From Methanoregulaceae archaeon (GTDB lineage: Bacteria > Armatimonadota > Fimbriimonadia > Fimbriimonadales > Fimbriimonadaceae): 64,000 nt of DNA. Under the pieces are notes generated by a model. The model was not told the origin of the DNA and ran no database searches. It saw nothing but the letters and a program-made list of their open reading frames with translations. A program made the translations under genes and the position numbers. Numbering within the stretch: position 1 is the first letter of the stretch; each line of letters begins with the position of its first letter. The stretch covers positions 124,001 to 188,000 of the forward strand of contig JADZEW010000008.1 in assembly GCA_020850325.1 (NCBI GenBank), written 5' to 3'. Shown here in pieces: positions 19,207 through 27,029 of the stretch.

Positions 19207-20081
19207 TTGAGGGGATCGAGGAGTTTCTCGACCATCTGGCCGCGGATCGCGGGGCCAGTCCCCACACCGTGCTTGCCTACCGCAACGACCTGACCCTTGC
19301 CGCCCGATTCTTCACCGAACTCGGCCTGTCCGGGTGGCAGGAGATCGATAACCCCGCCTTGCACCGCTACCAAGCGACGCTGCGCCCGCCGATGGCCGTC
19401 AGCACCGCCCAGCGCCGCCTCAGCGCTCTGCGTTCGCTGCTGAAGTTCCTGCGGCGAAGGTGGGGGGTGAGCGGGGAGCTGCCCTCCACCGGTGGCTTCC
19501 GCAAGCCCAAGACCCTCCCGAAGGCGCTTTCTCTCGAGGAACTCGAGCGGCTGCTGGCCACGCCCGACGTCAGCCAGCCCACCGGCCTGCGCGACCGGGC
19601 GCTGATGGAGCTGATCTACGGCGCGGGCCTGCGGGTAAGCGAGGCGATCCAGATGGAGCTTTCCGCCTACGACCCGTTGGAGGGCGCGGTGCGGGTCACG
19701 GGCAAGCGGGGCAAGACGCGGTGGGTGCCGCTGCCCTCCGGGACGCGCGAATGGCTCGATCGCTACCTGGCCGAGGGACGCGGGCACCTCGTGCGGCGAC
19801 CGTCGTCGTTGGTGCTGCTGAGCGATCGGGGACTGCCGTGGTGTCGGCAGACGGTCTACAACCGACTCGCCCGCCTGGCGCGGGAGGCAGGGATCGAGGC
19901 GCACGTCTCGCCCCACATCCTGCGGCATACCTACGCCGTGCATTTGCTGAAGGGCGGCGCCGACCTTCGCGTGGTGCAAGAGCTCCTTGGGCACGAGAGC
20001 ATCGCGACGACGCAGGTGTACACGCAGCTGGACTTGGGCGAGGTGCAAAGGGCGTACCGCAAGGCGCACCCGAGGCGGTAG
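19170..20081 (+). CDS. Tyrosine site-specific recombinase, XerC/XerD type
   Basis: Protein of 303 residues. An N-terminal SAM-like core-binding domain (about 8-95) is followed by a catalytic domain. The active-site set is visible: Arg in GAGLRVSEA, HxxR in HILRHTYAVHLL, His in LLGHESIATTQ and the nucleophile Tyr in TQVYTQL. Length and spacing match chromosomal dimer-resolving Xer proteins rather than phage integrases. ATG 19170 is preferred over an in-frame TTG at 19164. The start overlaps the glycosyltransferase end by 37 nt. XerC and XerD cannot be separated here. Confidence 0.88.
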   Translation: MEKEADRLPDALVEGIEEFLDHLAADRGASPHTVLAYRNDLTLAARFFTELGLSGWQEIDNPALHRYQATLRPPMAVSTAQRRLSALRSLLKFLRRRWGVSGELPSTGGFRKPKTLPKALSLEELERLLATPDVSQPTGLRDRALMELIYGAGLRVSEAIQMELSAYDPLEGAVRVTGKRGKTRWVPLPSGTREWLDRYLAEGRGHLVRRPSSLVLLSDRGLPWCRQTVYNRLARLAREAGIEAHVSPHILRHTYAVHLLKGGADLRVVQELLGHESIATTQVYTQLDLGEVQRAYRKAHPRR

Positions 20082-20095
20082 TTCTTGGTGAGATC

Positions 20096-20143
20096 AGCCC
20101 CTCTCTTTCGCTCCGGCGAGAGGGAGGGGTTGGGCAGGGAGAG
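20096..20143 (+). repeat. Hairpin/G-tract repeat R8, intergenic
   Basis: Intergenic copy after the Xer gene: CAGCCCCTCTCTTTC arm, CGAGAGGGAGGGGTTGGG return and a CAGGGAGAG tail. Most similar to R13. Confidence 0.8.
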
Positions 20144-20224
20144 AGCGGGCTACCCTTGCCCGGGACCACGGCAGAATCCGTCGCCCGGGCCCCGGTCTAG
20201 CATCGTTTTACGGGATTCCCGTCT

Positions 20225-20256
20225 CCCTTCCCGCCACAGTCGCACTGTGGCGGGCC
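20225..20256 (+). repeat. REP palindrome, left flank of RAYT
   Basis: A perfect 11-bp stem CCCGCCACAGT / ACTGTGGCGGG (20230-20254) with a CGC loop, preceded by CCCTT and a small CGGGATTCCCG hairpin. It is inverted relative to the copy at 20949-20979. Confidence 0.92.
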
Positions 20257-20295
20257 AGCGGAGCCGACAACTCACCATACACCGACGAGAAGAAA

Positions 20296-20832
20296 CTAGA
20301 CATCCATCCATGGTGAGAGACCCTCATCTTCGCTCCAATGCCCCGCCTCGTACCTCCAAGCCGAACTCCAAACGTAGTCAAGCTCGCGTTCACAGAGTCC
20401 AGCCCGCACGGGGTTGAGGTGGACATACCTGACGCATGCGACGCGCACCGTCTCTGAACGGATAGGAACTCCGCGAAACGAACGCATCCAGAGCGAGCGG
20501 CCGTCGCGTTCGCACCCTCGAAGCTGTCTCCGCACTCCAGCGTCCAGCAGCGGCAGAATCGCTTTGGCCGAGCGCGCTTTGAAGCCCTGCATGAACTTGC
20601 TGATCGTGCCTTCGAGCGGAGCACGCAAGACCAAGTGGACGTGGTGATCCATGATGCAGTAGGCGTGGAGAACCGCCCCGAAGAAGCGGCAATCGTCGAC
20701 GAGAATCTGAAGGAGCTGTTCACGAACCTGGGGCGCCTTCAGGGCAGGTACATAGCCGAGCACGGTGGTCGTGACAAAGAACATCGTGGCGGGCTCTTGG
20801 CAGTTCCTCCAGCGGCTGTACTCTTCGGCCAT
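20296..20832 (-). CDS. REP-associated tyrosine transposase (RAYT, Y1_Tnp family)
   Basis: A 178-residue single-strand transposase of the IS200/RAYT superfamily. The HUH metal motif is at residues 64-66 (MDHHVHLVL). The family's C-terminal signature RYVHLNPVRAGL followed by YVWSSAWRY is intact. ATG 20832 gives the usual RAYT start MAEEYSRWRN; the frame is open upstream to 20922 but adds nothing family-like. The gene is bracketed by two inverted copies of the same palindrome (20225-20256, 20949-20979), the expected substrate arrangement for a RAYT. Probably active or recently active, because the frame and repeats are intact. Confidence 0.9.
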   Translation of the reverse strand: MAEEYSRWRNCQEPATMFFVTTTVLGYVPALKAPQVREQLLQILVDDCRFFGAVLHAYCIMDHHVHLVLRAPLEGTISKFMQGFKARSAKAILPLLDAGVRRQLRGCERDGRSLWMRSFRGVPIRSETVRVACVRYVHLNPVRAGLCERELDYVWSSAWRYEAGHWSEDEGLSPWMDV

Positions 20833-20891
20833 GCCTGGGATTATGGTCCCGGCTAAGATGGCCGCCACGCGAGGCGGTATGTCACCGGCCA

Positions 20892-22832
20892 ATGCCTCCT
20901 TGGACCTTGACATCAAGGACAAGAAGATGTATGATTGCCGCAGGAGTGGCCCGCCACAGTGCGACTGTGGCGGGAAGGGCGGCGTGCCGCCCGGTAAACG
21001 GCAACGGCCAAGTTTCCGCCTACACGAACGGCCTCAGCCAGACGATCAACTACGTGTACAACGACGCGGGTCGGCTGACCACCGTCGACTACCCGAGCGG
21101 CACGGACACGGCGTTCACCTATGACTCGGCAGGTCGCCGAACGCAGATGGTGGATGCCACGGGCACGACAGCCTGGACCTTCGATGCCGCCTCGCAACTC
21201 GAAGAGTTCTCGGCCCCTCAAGGGGATGTCGAGTGGACCTACAATGACGCCGGTCAACCCGCGACGATGGTCGAGGTCGGACTCGGCACAACGAGCTACG
21301 GCTACGATACGGCCGGGCGCTTGAGCTCGCTCACCAATCGCTTCAGCGAGGTCACCGACTTCGCCTACGACACGCTGGGACGGGTGAGCACCAAGACCTT
21401 GGACAGCGGCACGTATGCGAGTTACGGCTACGACGATCGCGGCCGTCTGACGTCGCTGGTCCACAAGAAGAGCGACAACTCGACGCTGTCGTCGGAGAGC
21501 TACGTGTTCAACGACGCGAGCCGGATGACCTCGAAGACCGTCGATGGCGTGACCACAACCTACACCTACGATGCGAATGGACAGCTTCTGAGTGAATCCC
21601 GTAGCGGGTATTCGGCGTCGTATACGTATGATGCGAATGGGAATCGCGCATCGCGGACGGTGAATGGGGTGACCGAGACGTACACCGTGGACTCGGGCGA
21701 CAAGCTGACCCAGGTGTCAGTGTCGGGTGTTGCCACCAAGACGTTCGGCTACGATGGCGCGGGCCGCACCACCAGCATCCAAACCTCGGCCGGAACGACG
21801 AGCTTCACCTACGATTTCGAGAGCCGCGTCACCGGCATCACCTATCCGAACGCTTCCACGAACAGCTTCACCTACAACGGGCTCGACACCCGCGTGGGCA
21901 AGACCGACTCGGCGGGGACGGCGACGTTCCGTCGCATGGGCGCAGGCGTCACCGCGCCGGTGCTGGGCGATGGCTCGGCTTCGTTTACGCCGGGGATTTC
22001 GGAGAGGCGAGGCGGGGCGTCGTCGTTCTATGGTGCCGACTATCTCGGAACGAACTCGTCGTTGTATTCTTCAGGCGAGACGGTTTCGGCCACGCGGCAA
22101 TATGACGCGTTCGGGAATCTGACGTCATCGTCCGGCTCTTCGGCGAACCCGTTCGGCTTCGCGGGGAACTGGGGCTACCAGAACGACTCCGACTCGGGGC
22201 TGATGCTCCTCGGGCATCGCTACTACGACGCCTCGACCGGCCGCTTCCTGACCCGCGATCCGATCAAGGATGGCCGGAACTGGTATGCGTATTGTGGGAA
22301 TGGACCAGTGCGTGCCGTCGACCCGAATGGGCTGTTCATTCTATACATCGGCTGGGGAGCATCAGCAACTGGGACCCTCGCACATGGGGCAGTTGATGCG
22401 AGCGCATGGATTGATCCAATCACCGGTAACTACGGAACTATCGAGACGGTCCATTTAGGCTTTGGTATTGGCGCCATGGCCAGTTTAGATGGTAAGATAG
22501 GAATCTCACTTGAGACTCCGACCGCGACTGGGTGGATGCCCTCAAGATCGTCTACTCTTGCATTCGCTGGTGAGATAAAGGAGGGGGTTGGCGGAGGAGT
22601 TACGGCAGGTGGCACTCACGATCCAAGTACACAGAAGCCCTCGCTGTTTGCTGAACTGTCGTTCGGAATAGGGGGCGGTACTCCGTCTGCGTCATTTAGC
22701 CAGTCATATTCATGGGTGCAAGTGCATGGCAACGTGTATGACGATGTGTCAAATGCCATTGATACCGTGCAGGAAGCGATCCAGCTACCATTTCCCGGCC
22801 CCAGAGAATGGATGCAGTTTTACGCCAGATGA
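20892..22832 (+). CDS. Rhs/YD-repeat protein, 5'-truncated, with C-terminal tip
   Basis: The open frame starts inside the REP/RAYT flank, and genuine Rhs sequence begins near nt 20990 (SAYTNGLSQTINYVYNDAGRL). About fifteen YD repeats (Y.YD..GR/GN) follow. The Rhs core ends in GHRYYDASTGRFLTRDP and AVDPNGL (about residue 477). After it comes a roughly 170-residue Gly/Ser-rich tip with no recognised toxin domain. No signal peptide or N-terminal Rhs/encapsulation half is present, and the ATG lies in repeat DNA. The gene was therefore probably beheaded by the RAYT/REP insertion and may not be expressed. The tip region is visibly less GC-rich than the core. Confidence 0.75.
   Translation: MPPWTLTSRTRRCMIAAGVARHSATVAGRAACRPVNGNGQVSAYTNGLSQTINYVYNDAGRLTTVDYPSGTDTAFTYDSAGRRTQMVDATGTTAWTFDAASQLEEFSAPQGDVEWTYNDAGQPATMVEVGLGTTSYGYDTAGRLSSLTNRFSEVTDFAYDTLGRVSTKTLDSGTYASYGYDDRGRLTSLVHKKSDNSTLSSESYVFNDASRMTSKTVDGVTTTYTYDANGQLLSESRSGYSASYTYDANGNRASRTVNGVTETYTVDSGDKLTQVSVSGVATKTFGYDGAGRTTSIQTSAGTTSFTYDFESRVTGITYPNASTNSFTYNGLDTRVGKTDSAGTATFRRMGAGVTAPVLGDGSASFTPGISERRGGASSFYGADYLGTNSSLYSSGETVSATRQYDAFGNLTSSSGSSANPFGFAGNWGYQNDSDSGLMLLGHRYYDASTGRFLTRDPIKDGRNWYAYCGNGPVRAVDPNGLFILYIGWGASATGTLAHGAVDASAWIDPITGNYGTIETVHLGFGIGAMASLDGKIGISLETPTATGWMPSRSSTLAFAGEIKEGVGGGVTAGGTHDPSTQKPSLFAELSFGIGGGTPSASFSQSYSWVQVHGNVYDDVSNAIDTVQEAIQLPFPGPREWMQFYAR
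20949..20979 (-). repeat. REP palindrome, right flank of RAYT
   Basis: A perfect 11-bp stem CCCGCCACAGT / ACTGTGGCGGG with loop GCG, the exact inverse of the left copy. It is followed by a GGGCGGC/GCCGCCC mini-hairpin and lies inside the open frame leading to the Rhs fragment. Confidence 0.92.
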
Positions 22833-23161
22833 AGCCCTTAGTTGTGTCTGCATTAACTGGCGCGATGTGGTTGCTGATTGTACTGCTGGCAAATAAGTGT
22901 TACATTAGACATTATCGCTTTTTGTTGCGAATTGCTCGACGTGCTGGTTATGAAAAGGAGTCCATTGCAGCTTTGCGCGCTGGCCAGATCGCTGGTGCTG
23001 CCGTCGTCATCCCGCTTATCGTTGCTTTAGTGATACTGGAGAATGATCTCACAACAGAACAGTACAATGGCGTGATTGTTACTGGTCCTACGCTGGGGGT
23101 CGCGTTGACATATTCGATGCTGCGCAGTTCGCAGCTAACCAAGAAGCGCAAATCCAGATAG
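22829..23161 (+). CDS. Small membrane protein next to Rhs tip, possible immunity protein
   Basis: Protein of 110 residues with two or three hydrophobic helices (about residues 5-24, 50-70 and perhaps 85-100) and a basic C-terminal tail. Start ATG 22829 overlaps the Rhs stop as ATGA, so the two are translationally coupled. The earlier ATG 22808 lies inside the Rhs frame. Position immediately after an Rhs tip is the classic place for a cognate immunity gene, but no family is recognised. The DNA is visibly more AT-rich than its surroundings, in line with horizontal origin. Confidence 0.55.
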   Translation: MKPLVVSALTGAMWLLIVLLANKCYIRHYRFLLRIARRAGYEKESIAALRAGQIAGAAVVIPLIVALVILENDLTTEQYNGVIVTGPTLGVALTYSMLRSSQLTKKRKSR

Positions 23162-23324
23162 TAAGAAAGCGCCGCGACACTAGCCACCCCTCATTTCGAC
23201 GAGAGTAGCTAGTCGACTTCGACTTCACGAGCATCGGATTGACGGTCTACACCATACATCGCTTCTTCATGGTCGACGAGCATCGAGAATGCTCTTGGCG
23301 ATACGACGAGATTGCGTGAGACTC

Positions 23325-23361
23325 CGTCTCCCTTCCCGCCATGGTCGCAGTATGGCGGGCC
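23325..23361 (+). repeat. Diverged REP copy, non-autonomous
   Basis: CGTCTCCCTTCCCGCCA...TGGCGGGCC matches the left RAYT flank in sequence and orientation. The centre is altered and only an 8-bp CCCGCCAT/ATGGCGGG stem remains. Fits a solo REP mobilised in trans. Confidence 0.8.
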
Positions 23362-23431
23362 GATCCGACAATCAAGGCCCGTTCAACTGCGAGGTGCGAA
23401 CGAGGCTGTTGCATTGTGCTCCTGGGTATGT

Positions 23432-23452
23432 GGCATGACCGTCTCGGTCATG
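23432..23452 (+). repeat. Palindrome with TCT loop
   Basis: GCATGACCG-TCT-CGGTCATGC, a perfect 9-bp stem. Confidence 0.85.
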
Positions 23453-23457
23453 CGTAT

Positions 23458-23474
23458 CAGGGGCGTCCCGCCCC
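23458..23474 (+). repeat. Palindrome with TCC loop
   Basis: AGGGGCG-TCC-CGCCCCT, a perfect 7-bp stem. Confidence 0.8.
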
Positions 23475-23492
23475 TTGATCTTAGGTTCAAGA

Positions 23493-23513
23493 GCCACGAC
23501 CGAGACGGTCGTG
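23493..23513 (+). repeat. Palindrome with AGA loop
   Basis: CCACGACCG-AGA-CGGTCGTGG, a perfect 9-bp stem. The loop is the complement of that at 23432-23452. Confidence 0.85.
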
Positions 23514-23516
23514 GTA

Positions 23517-23537
23517 CGCATGCGCGAGACGCGCATG
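23517..23537 (+). repeat. Palindrome with AGA loop
   Basis: GCATGCGCG-AGA-CGCGCATGC, a perfect 9-bp stem, three bases after the previous one. Confidence 0.85.
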
Positions 23538-23680
23538 CCACAGAATGCGACTGCCTCGAGCCACCCTCGCGCCTCGTGATTGGGTGAAGGCACCCCGCTT
23601 CCTCGCGTGAGCGCAACCCCTCAGCCCCTCCCTTGCCCACTCCATCCTAGGCGAGCCCTCCCCGGTGGAGCCCCACCCAG

Positions 23681-23686
23681 TACACT
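23681..23686 (+). promoter_or_regulatory. -10-like hexamer before the pseudouridine synthase
   Basis: TACACT lies 6 nt before ATG 23693 with no Shine-Dalgarno sequence in between. Candidate leaderless promoter. Confidence 0.45.
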
Positions 23687-23692
23687 GGCTCC

Positions 23693-24640
23693 ATGATCAC
23701 CGTAAAGGCCGACCGACGCGAGCGGCTCGACAAACTGCTGGCCCGCTTGGTCCCTGAAATCAGCCGCACGCGATTGACGAAGTGGATCGAACTGGGCAAG
23801 GTCCGCGTCAACGGCAACCCCGCGCAACCGAAGACGATTGTCGATCCGGGCGCGAACATCCAGGTCGAGGAAATCGAAGCCACTCCCGCCCACGACCTCA
23901 CCCCCGCCGATATCCCCCTCGAGGTCGTTTACGAGGACGAGTATCTGATGGCGGTCTGTAAGCCCCGTGGACTGGCGACGCACCCGTCCCCCTCGACGTA
24001 CGAGCCCACGCTCGTCAATGCCCTGCTAGGGCGCGGTACGGCCTTGAGCGAGGGCCTGGCCCCCTTCCGGCCGGGCATCGTGCATCGGTTGGACAAAGAG
24101 ACGACGGGCGTGATCGTGGTGGCGAAGACCGACGAGGCCCACGCCGCCCTTGCCCGGCAGATCGAGCGCAAGGACGCGCTGCGGCTCTATGTGGCGATCG
24201 TGCGGGGCGAGTTCGCCCACGACAAGTTTGTGATCTCGGCTCCGTTAGCGCGCGATCCGCGCGATCGGCTGCGCATGGCGGTGATCGCCAGCGGTCGGCG
24301 GGCGGTGACCCACGTGCAGGTGTTGCGCCGGGTCGATGCGGGCACGCTGATCATGTGCCGATTGGAGACGGGCCGCACCCACCAAATTCGCGTTCACCTG
24401 CGGGCGGTCGGATGTCCGATCGTGGGCGATCCGCTGTATGCGCCGCTCGAGATGCAGACCGCACCCATGCAGCTACACGCCGCGGCCCTGCAAGTGGAGC
24501 ACCCGGTGAGCGGGGAAGTGCTGACGTTCGTGGCACCACCCCCGGCTGACTTTCTCGCCGAGCTAGGTACTGAGGAGATTCTAGCGCTGGTTACTGCGAT
24601 CCGCGATCGAACTGAAGCACCCCTCGTCCAACTTGACTGA
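23693..24640 (+). CDS. RluA/RluD-family rRNA or tRNA pseudouridine synthase
   Basis: Protein of 315 residues. An N-terminal S4 RNA-binding domain (about 10-75) is followed by the pseudouridine synthase core. The catalytic motif HRLDKETTGVIVVAK contains the essential Asp (near residue 129), and the late motifs LETGRTHQIRVHL and GDPLYAP are intact. S4 domain plus length favour the RluD-like branch that modifies 23S rRNA helix 69, though RluA-type specificity cannot be fixed by eye. Converges with the YciI-like gene, overlapping its end by 50 nt. Confidence 0.9.
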   Translation: MITVKADRRERLDKLLARLVPEISRTRLTKWIELGKVRVNGNPAQPKTIVDPGANIQVEEIEATPAHDLTPADIPLEVVYEDEYLMAVCKPRGLATHPSPSTYEPTLVNALLGRGTALSEGLAPFRPGIVHRLDKETTGVIVVAKTDEAHAALARQIERKDALRLYVAIVRGEFAHDKFVISAPLARDPRDRLRMAVIASGRRAVTHVQVLRRVDAGTLIMCRLETGRTHQIRVHLRAVGCPIVGDPLYAPLEMQTAPMQLHAAALQVEHPVSGEVLTFVAPPPADFLAELGTEEILALVTAIRDRTEAPLVQLD

Positions 24641-25097
24641 CGTTCCAGCCGCGCACCTGGGCGAGGAATAGGTTCGCCTTGACGACGGGGTCTTGGTCGG
24701 CGATGTCCTGGGCTTCGGCGTCGTTCTCGCAGTTGAGCACCATCAACCCACCTGGGCCGCTCGTCCACGGGCCGGAGTAGAGCAGCTTTCCGCGTTCTTC
24801 TTGGCGTCGCCAATAAACGGACTGATCTTCCCAAATTGCCCGGGAAGCGGTATTGGGCGAGCCGATCGGGTTGGGCGCGTACACGATCACGTGGGTGGGG
24901 CGGGTGATCTTGACGTTCTCGGGAATGACGGGCAGGGTTTTCGCCGATTCGGCAAGATGGGCTTTGCCGCCTTTGGCCAGGGTGCCGTTCTTCGTGCTCA
25001 CGTCCGGGCGCACCTTCGGAGGGGTTTGCGATTGCGCCACGGCGAAGCCGACGACGGCCAGGGCCGTAACAAGGGGAATCCAGCGGATGGCATTCAT
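24591..25097 (-). CDS. Exported YciI-like domain protein
   Basis: Protein of 168 residues with a signal peptide (about 1-23, cut after VAQ/SQ). The rest carries a YciI-like (dimeric alpha+beta barrel) pattern: YWRRQEERGKLLYSGPW, GGLMVLNCENDAEAQDIADQ and DPVVKANLF...VRGW. These proteins are small cytoplasmic enzymes or binding proteins in other bacteria; an exported form is less common. Start ATG 25097 places the signal peptide correctly. The enzymatic role is unknown. The 3' end overlaps that of the pseudouridine synthase gene. Confidence 0.7.
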   Translation of the reverse strand: MNAIRWIPLVTALAVVGFAVAQSQTPPKVRPDVSTKNGTLAKGGKAHLAESAKTLPVIPENVKITRPTHVIVYAPNPIGSPNTASRAIWEDQSVYWRRQEERGKLLYSGPWTSGPGGLMVLNCENDAEAQDIADQDPVVKANLFLAQVRGWNVSQVGRGVLQFDRGSQ

Positions 25098-25339
25098 GGT
25101 TCTGATTCTATTGACTCCGGCGGATAGAGCCATGTTCATCAGGGGCCGCGGCTGCCACGCTCGGTCAGGAGTCCGTGAAGGGCGCAGACTGGGCGGCTAA
25201 AAAAGCAATGAGGCCGGTTTCCGCCAAGGGGAGAGCAAGCGCGGATCCGTGCCTCGTTTGTATTTTTACGCAGAGAACTCTAAACTATGCGTTGAAAGCG
25301 TTAATGTTGCGCCCAACTGCGCAAAAAACTGGGGAAGGG

Positions 25340-25345
25340 TATCCT
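25340..25345 (+). promoter_or_regulatory. -10-like hexamer before the metH module
   Basis: TATCCT lies 7 nt before ATG 25353. A 6-bp TTGCGC/GCGCAA hairpin lies just upstream (25307-25324). The sequence between 25098 and 25340 shows no other clear signal. Confidence 0.4.
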
Positions 25346-25352
25346 TGCCCCC

Positions 25353-27029
25353 ATGAGTGAGACGCCGCCAGGAGGCGAGCGGACCTGCGTATACGATCCG
25401 CTGATCGAACTCATGGCCCGCTTTGAGAACGTCAAAGCGGCGGCGACGGTCGGTGACCCGTTCGAGGGTCTGACCATCGCCCAAGCCCTGCAGAAGCACA
25501 TCGTTGACGGCGTCAAGAAGAACCTCGAGCGCCGACTCGACGAGGCGCTTGCCCAGCACGACGCGCTGTCGATCATCAACGAGATTCTGCTGGAGGGCAT
25601 GAAGACCGTCGGCGAGTTGTTCGGGGTGGGCAAGATGCAGCTTCCGTTCGTGCTGCAAAGCGCGGAGGTCATGAAGGCTTCGGTCCGCTATCTCGAACCT
25701 CACCTCGACCGGGTGGAGGGCTCCGACAAGGGCAGTATCCTCCTCGCTACGGTCGCGGGCGACGTTCACGACATCGGCAAGAACCTCGTCGACATCATCC
25801 TCTCGAACAACGGCTATCGGGTCGTGAATATCGGCATCAAGCAGCCGATCAACTCGATCTTGGATCAGGCCCAGCAGCACGGTTGCCAGGTCATCGGCAT
25901 GAGCGGCCTGCTGGTCAAGAGCACACTGATCATGCGCGACAACCTGCTTGAGATGAACGAGCGGGGGCTGCACACCTATCCGGTGATTCTTGGTGGCGCC
26001 GCGCTGACGCGTGGCTACGTCGAACAAGATTTGCGGGGCATCTACCGCGGTCGCGTGCACTACGCACAGGACGCATTCGAGGGCCTTCGGCTGATGGATC
26101 AGCTGACGAACGCGGAGGCTCCGGCGCATACTGAGGAAACCGAAATACACCGGGTGCCTTCTCACCGCACCGATCCCCTCGATCCCGTACTGTTCCAGTT
26201 CGATGGAACTCGTAGCGAGATTGTCCCAGTGGAGGAGCCGCCCGCGTTGCCGTTCTACGGGTCCCGAAGTTTCGACCGCTTCGATCTCTTCGAGATCTTC
26301 AAGTACGTGAACCCGGTTGCTCTCTTCCGGGGTCAGTGGCAGTTCCGCCGCGAAGAGGGTCAAGGCAATGCGGAGTTCACGGCTTGGCTCGAAGAGAACG
26401 CCCGGCCGGTGTTCCTGCGCCTTCAGCGCGAACTCGCCCGCGTGCTCAAACCGAGGGTCGTCTGGGGCTACTATCCCTGCGCCAGCGATGGCAATGACCT
26501 GATCATCTACCGCGACGACGAGCGCACGGAGTGGACGAGATTCACCTTCCCGCGGCAGCGCGATCAGCGCCGGCTCTGCCTCAGCGACTACTTCCTTCCG
26601 GTGTCGGCAGGAAAGCGGGACACCGTGGCGTTCCATCTAGTCACCGTCGGGAGCGAGGTGTCGGCCCTAGAGCGCAAGCTCTTCGATTCCGGGGACTACC
26701 AGCAGTATTTGTATGTGCACGGGATGGGCGTCGAAACCGCCGAAGCACTCGCCGAGTACTGGCACCTGCAGATTCGCCGCGAGATGGGCATCGACGACCA
26801 GGAACCCGAGGACGTCCGGCTCGTGTTCAGCGCGAAGTACCACGGCTCGCGGTACTCATTCGGCTACCCTGCGTGCCCGAACCTCGAAGATCAGGCGAAG
26901 CTGTTCGAACTGTTGAACCCAGCGGCGATCGGCGTTTCGCTCAGCGAAGAGTTCATGCTCGTCCCCGAGCAGTCGACGAGCGCCATCATCGTCCACCACC
27001 CCGAGGCCAAGTACTTCAACATCCGCTAG
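25353..27029 (+). CDS. metH: Cobalamin-dependent methionine synthase, C-terminal module
   Basis: Only the cobalamin and reactivation half of MetH is encoded (558 residues). The cap domain covers about 10-105. The B12-binding domain carries GDVHDIGKNLVDIIL, with the axial His. The AdoMet-dependent reactivation domain has RYSFGYPACPNLEDQ and ends HHPEAKYFNIR. The homocysteine and methyltetrahydrofolate domains that normally precede these are absent. No trace of them exists upstream, where a small palindromic sequence and the promoter lie. The start near DPLIELMARFENVK is exactly where a linker would be cut, so this looks like a split MetH whose partner lies elsewhere. Confidence 0.9.
   Translation: MSETPPGGERTCVYDPLIELMARFENVKAAATVGDPFEGLTIAQALQKHIVDGVKKNLERRLDEALAQHDALSIINEILLEGMKTVGELFGVGKMQLPFVLQSAEVMKASVRYLEPHLDRVEGSDKGSILLATVAGDVHDIGKNLVDIILSNNGYRVVNIGIKQPINSILDQAQQHGCQVIGMSGLLVKSTLIMRDNLLEMNERGLHTYPVILGGAALTRGYVEQDLRGIYRGRVHYAQDAFEGLRLMDQLTNAEAPAHTEETEIHRVPSHRTDPLDPVLFQFDGTRSEIVPVEEPPALPFYGSRSFDRFDLFEIFKYVNPVALFRGQWQFRREEGQGNAEFTAWLEENARPVFLRLQRELARVLKPRVVWGYYPCASDGNDLIIYRDDERTEWTRFTFPRQRDQRRLCLSDYFLPVSAGKRDTVAFHLVTVGSEVSALERKLFDSGDYQQYLYVHGMGVETAEALAEYWHLQIRREMGIDDQEPEDVRLVFSAKYHGSRYSFGYPACPNLEDQAKLFELLNPAAIGVSLSEEFMLVPEQSTSAIIVHHPEAKYFNIR

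Larger units (their letters stand above)
23162..23692 (+). other. Gene-free 531-nt region made of palindromic repeats
   Basis: No plausible gene is seen here. The stretch holds one diverged REP copy (23325-23361), four separate hairpins (23432-23537) and a decayed C/G-rich tract around 23610-23670 that resembles the hairpin/G-tract repeat family, then the promoter of the pseudouridine synthase gene. Confidence 0.75.

Noticed and set aside
23610-23670. Another complete copy of the hairpin/G-tract repeat
   Set aside because: C-rich arms (CCCCTCAGCCCCTCCC) are reminiscent of it, but the return arm is absent, so it is counted only as a possible relic.
25140-25352. Possible cobalamin or SAM/SAH riboswitch upstream of metH
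   Set aside because: A B12-box-like GGTCAGGAGTCC occurs near 25164, but the other conserved blocks (GGTG.AA, GCCACTG at proper distance) and SAM or SAH riboswitch cores are missing. It looks like chance similarity.
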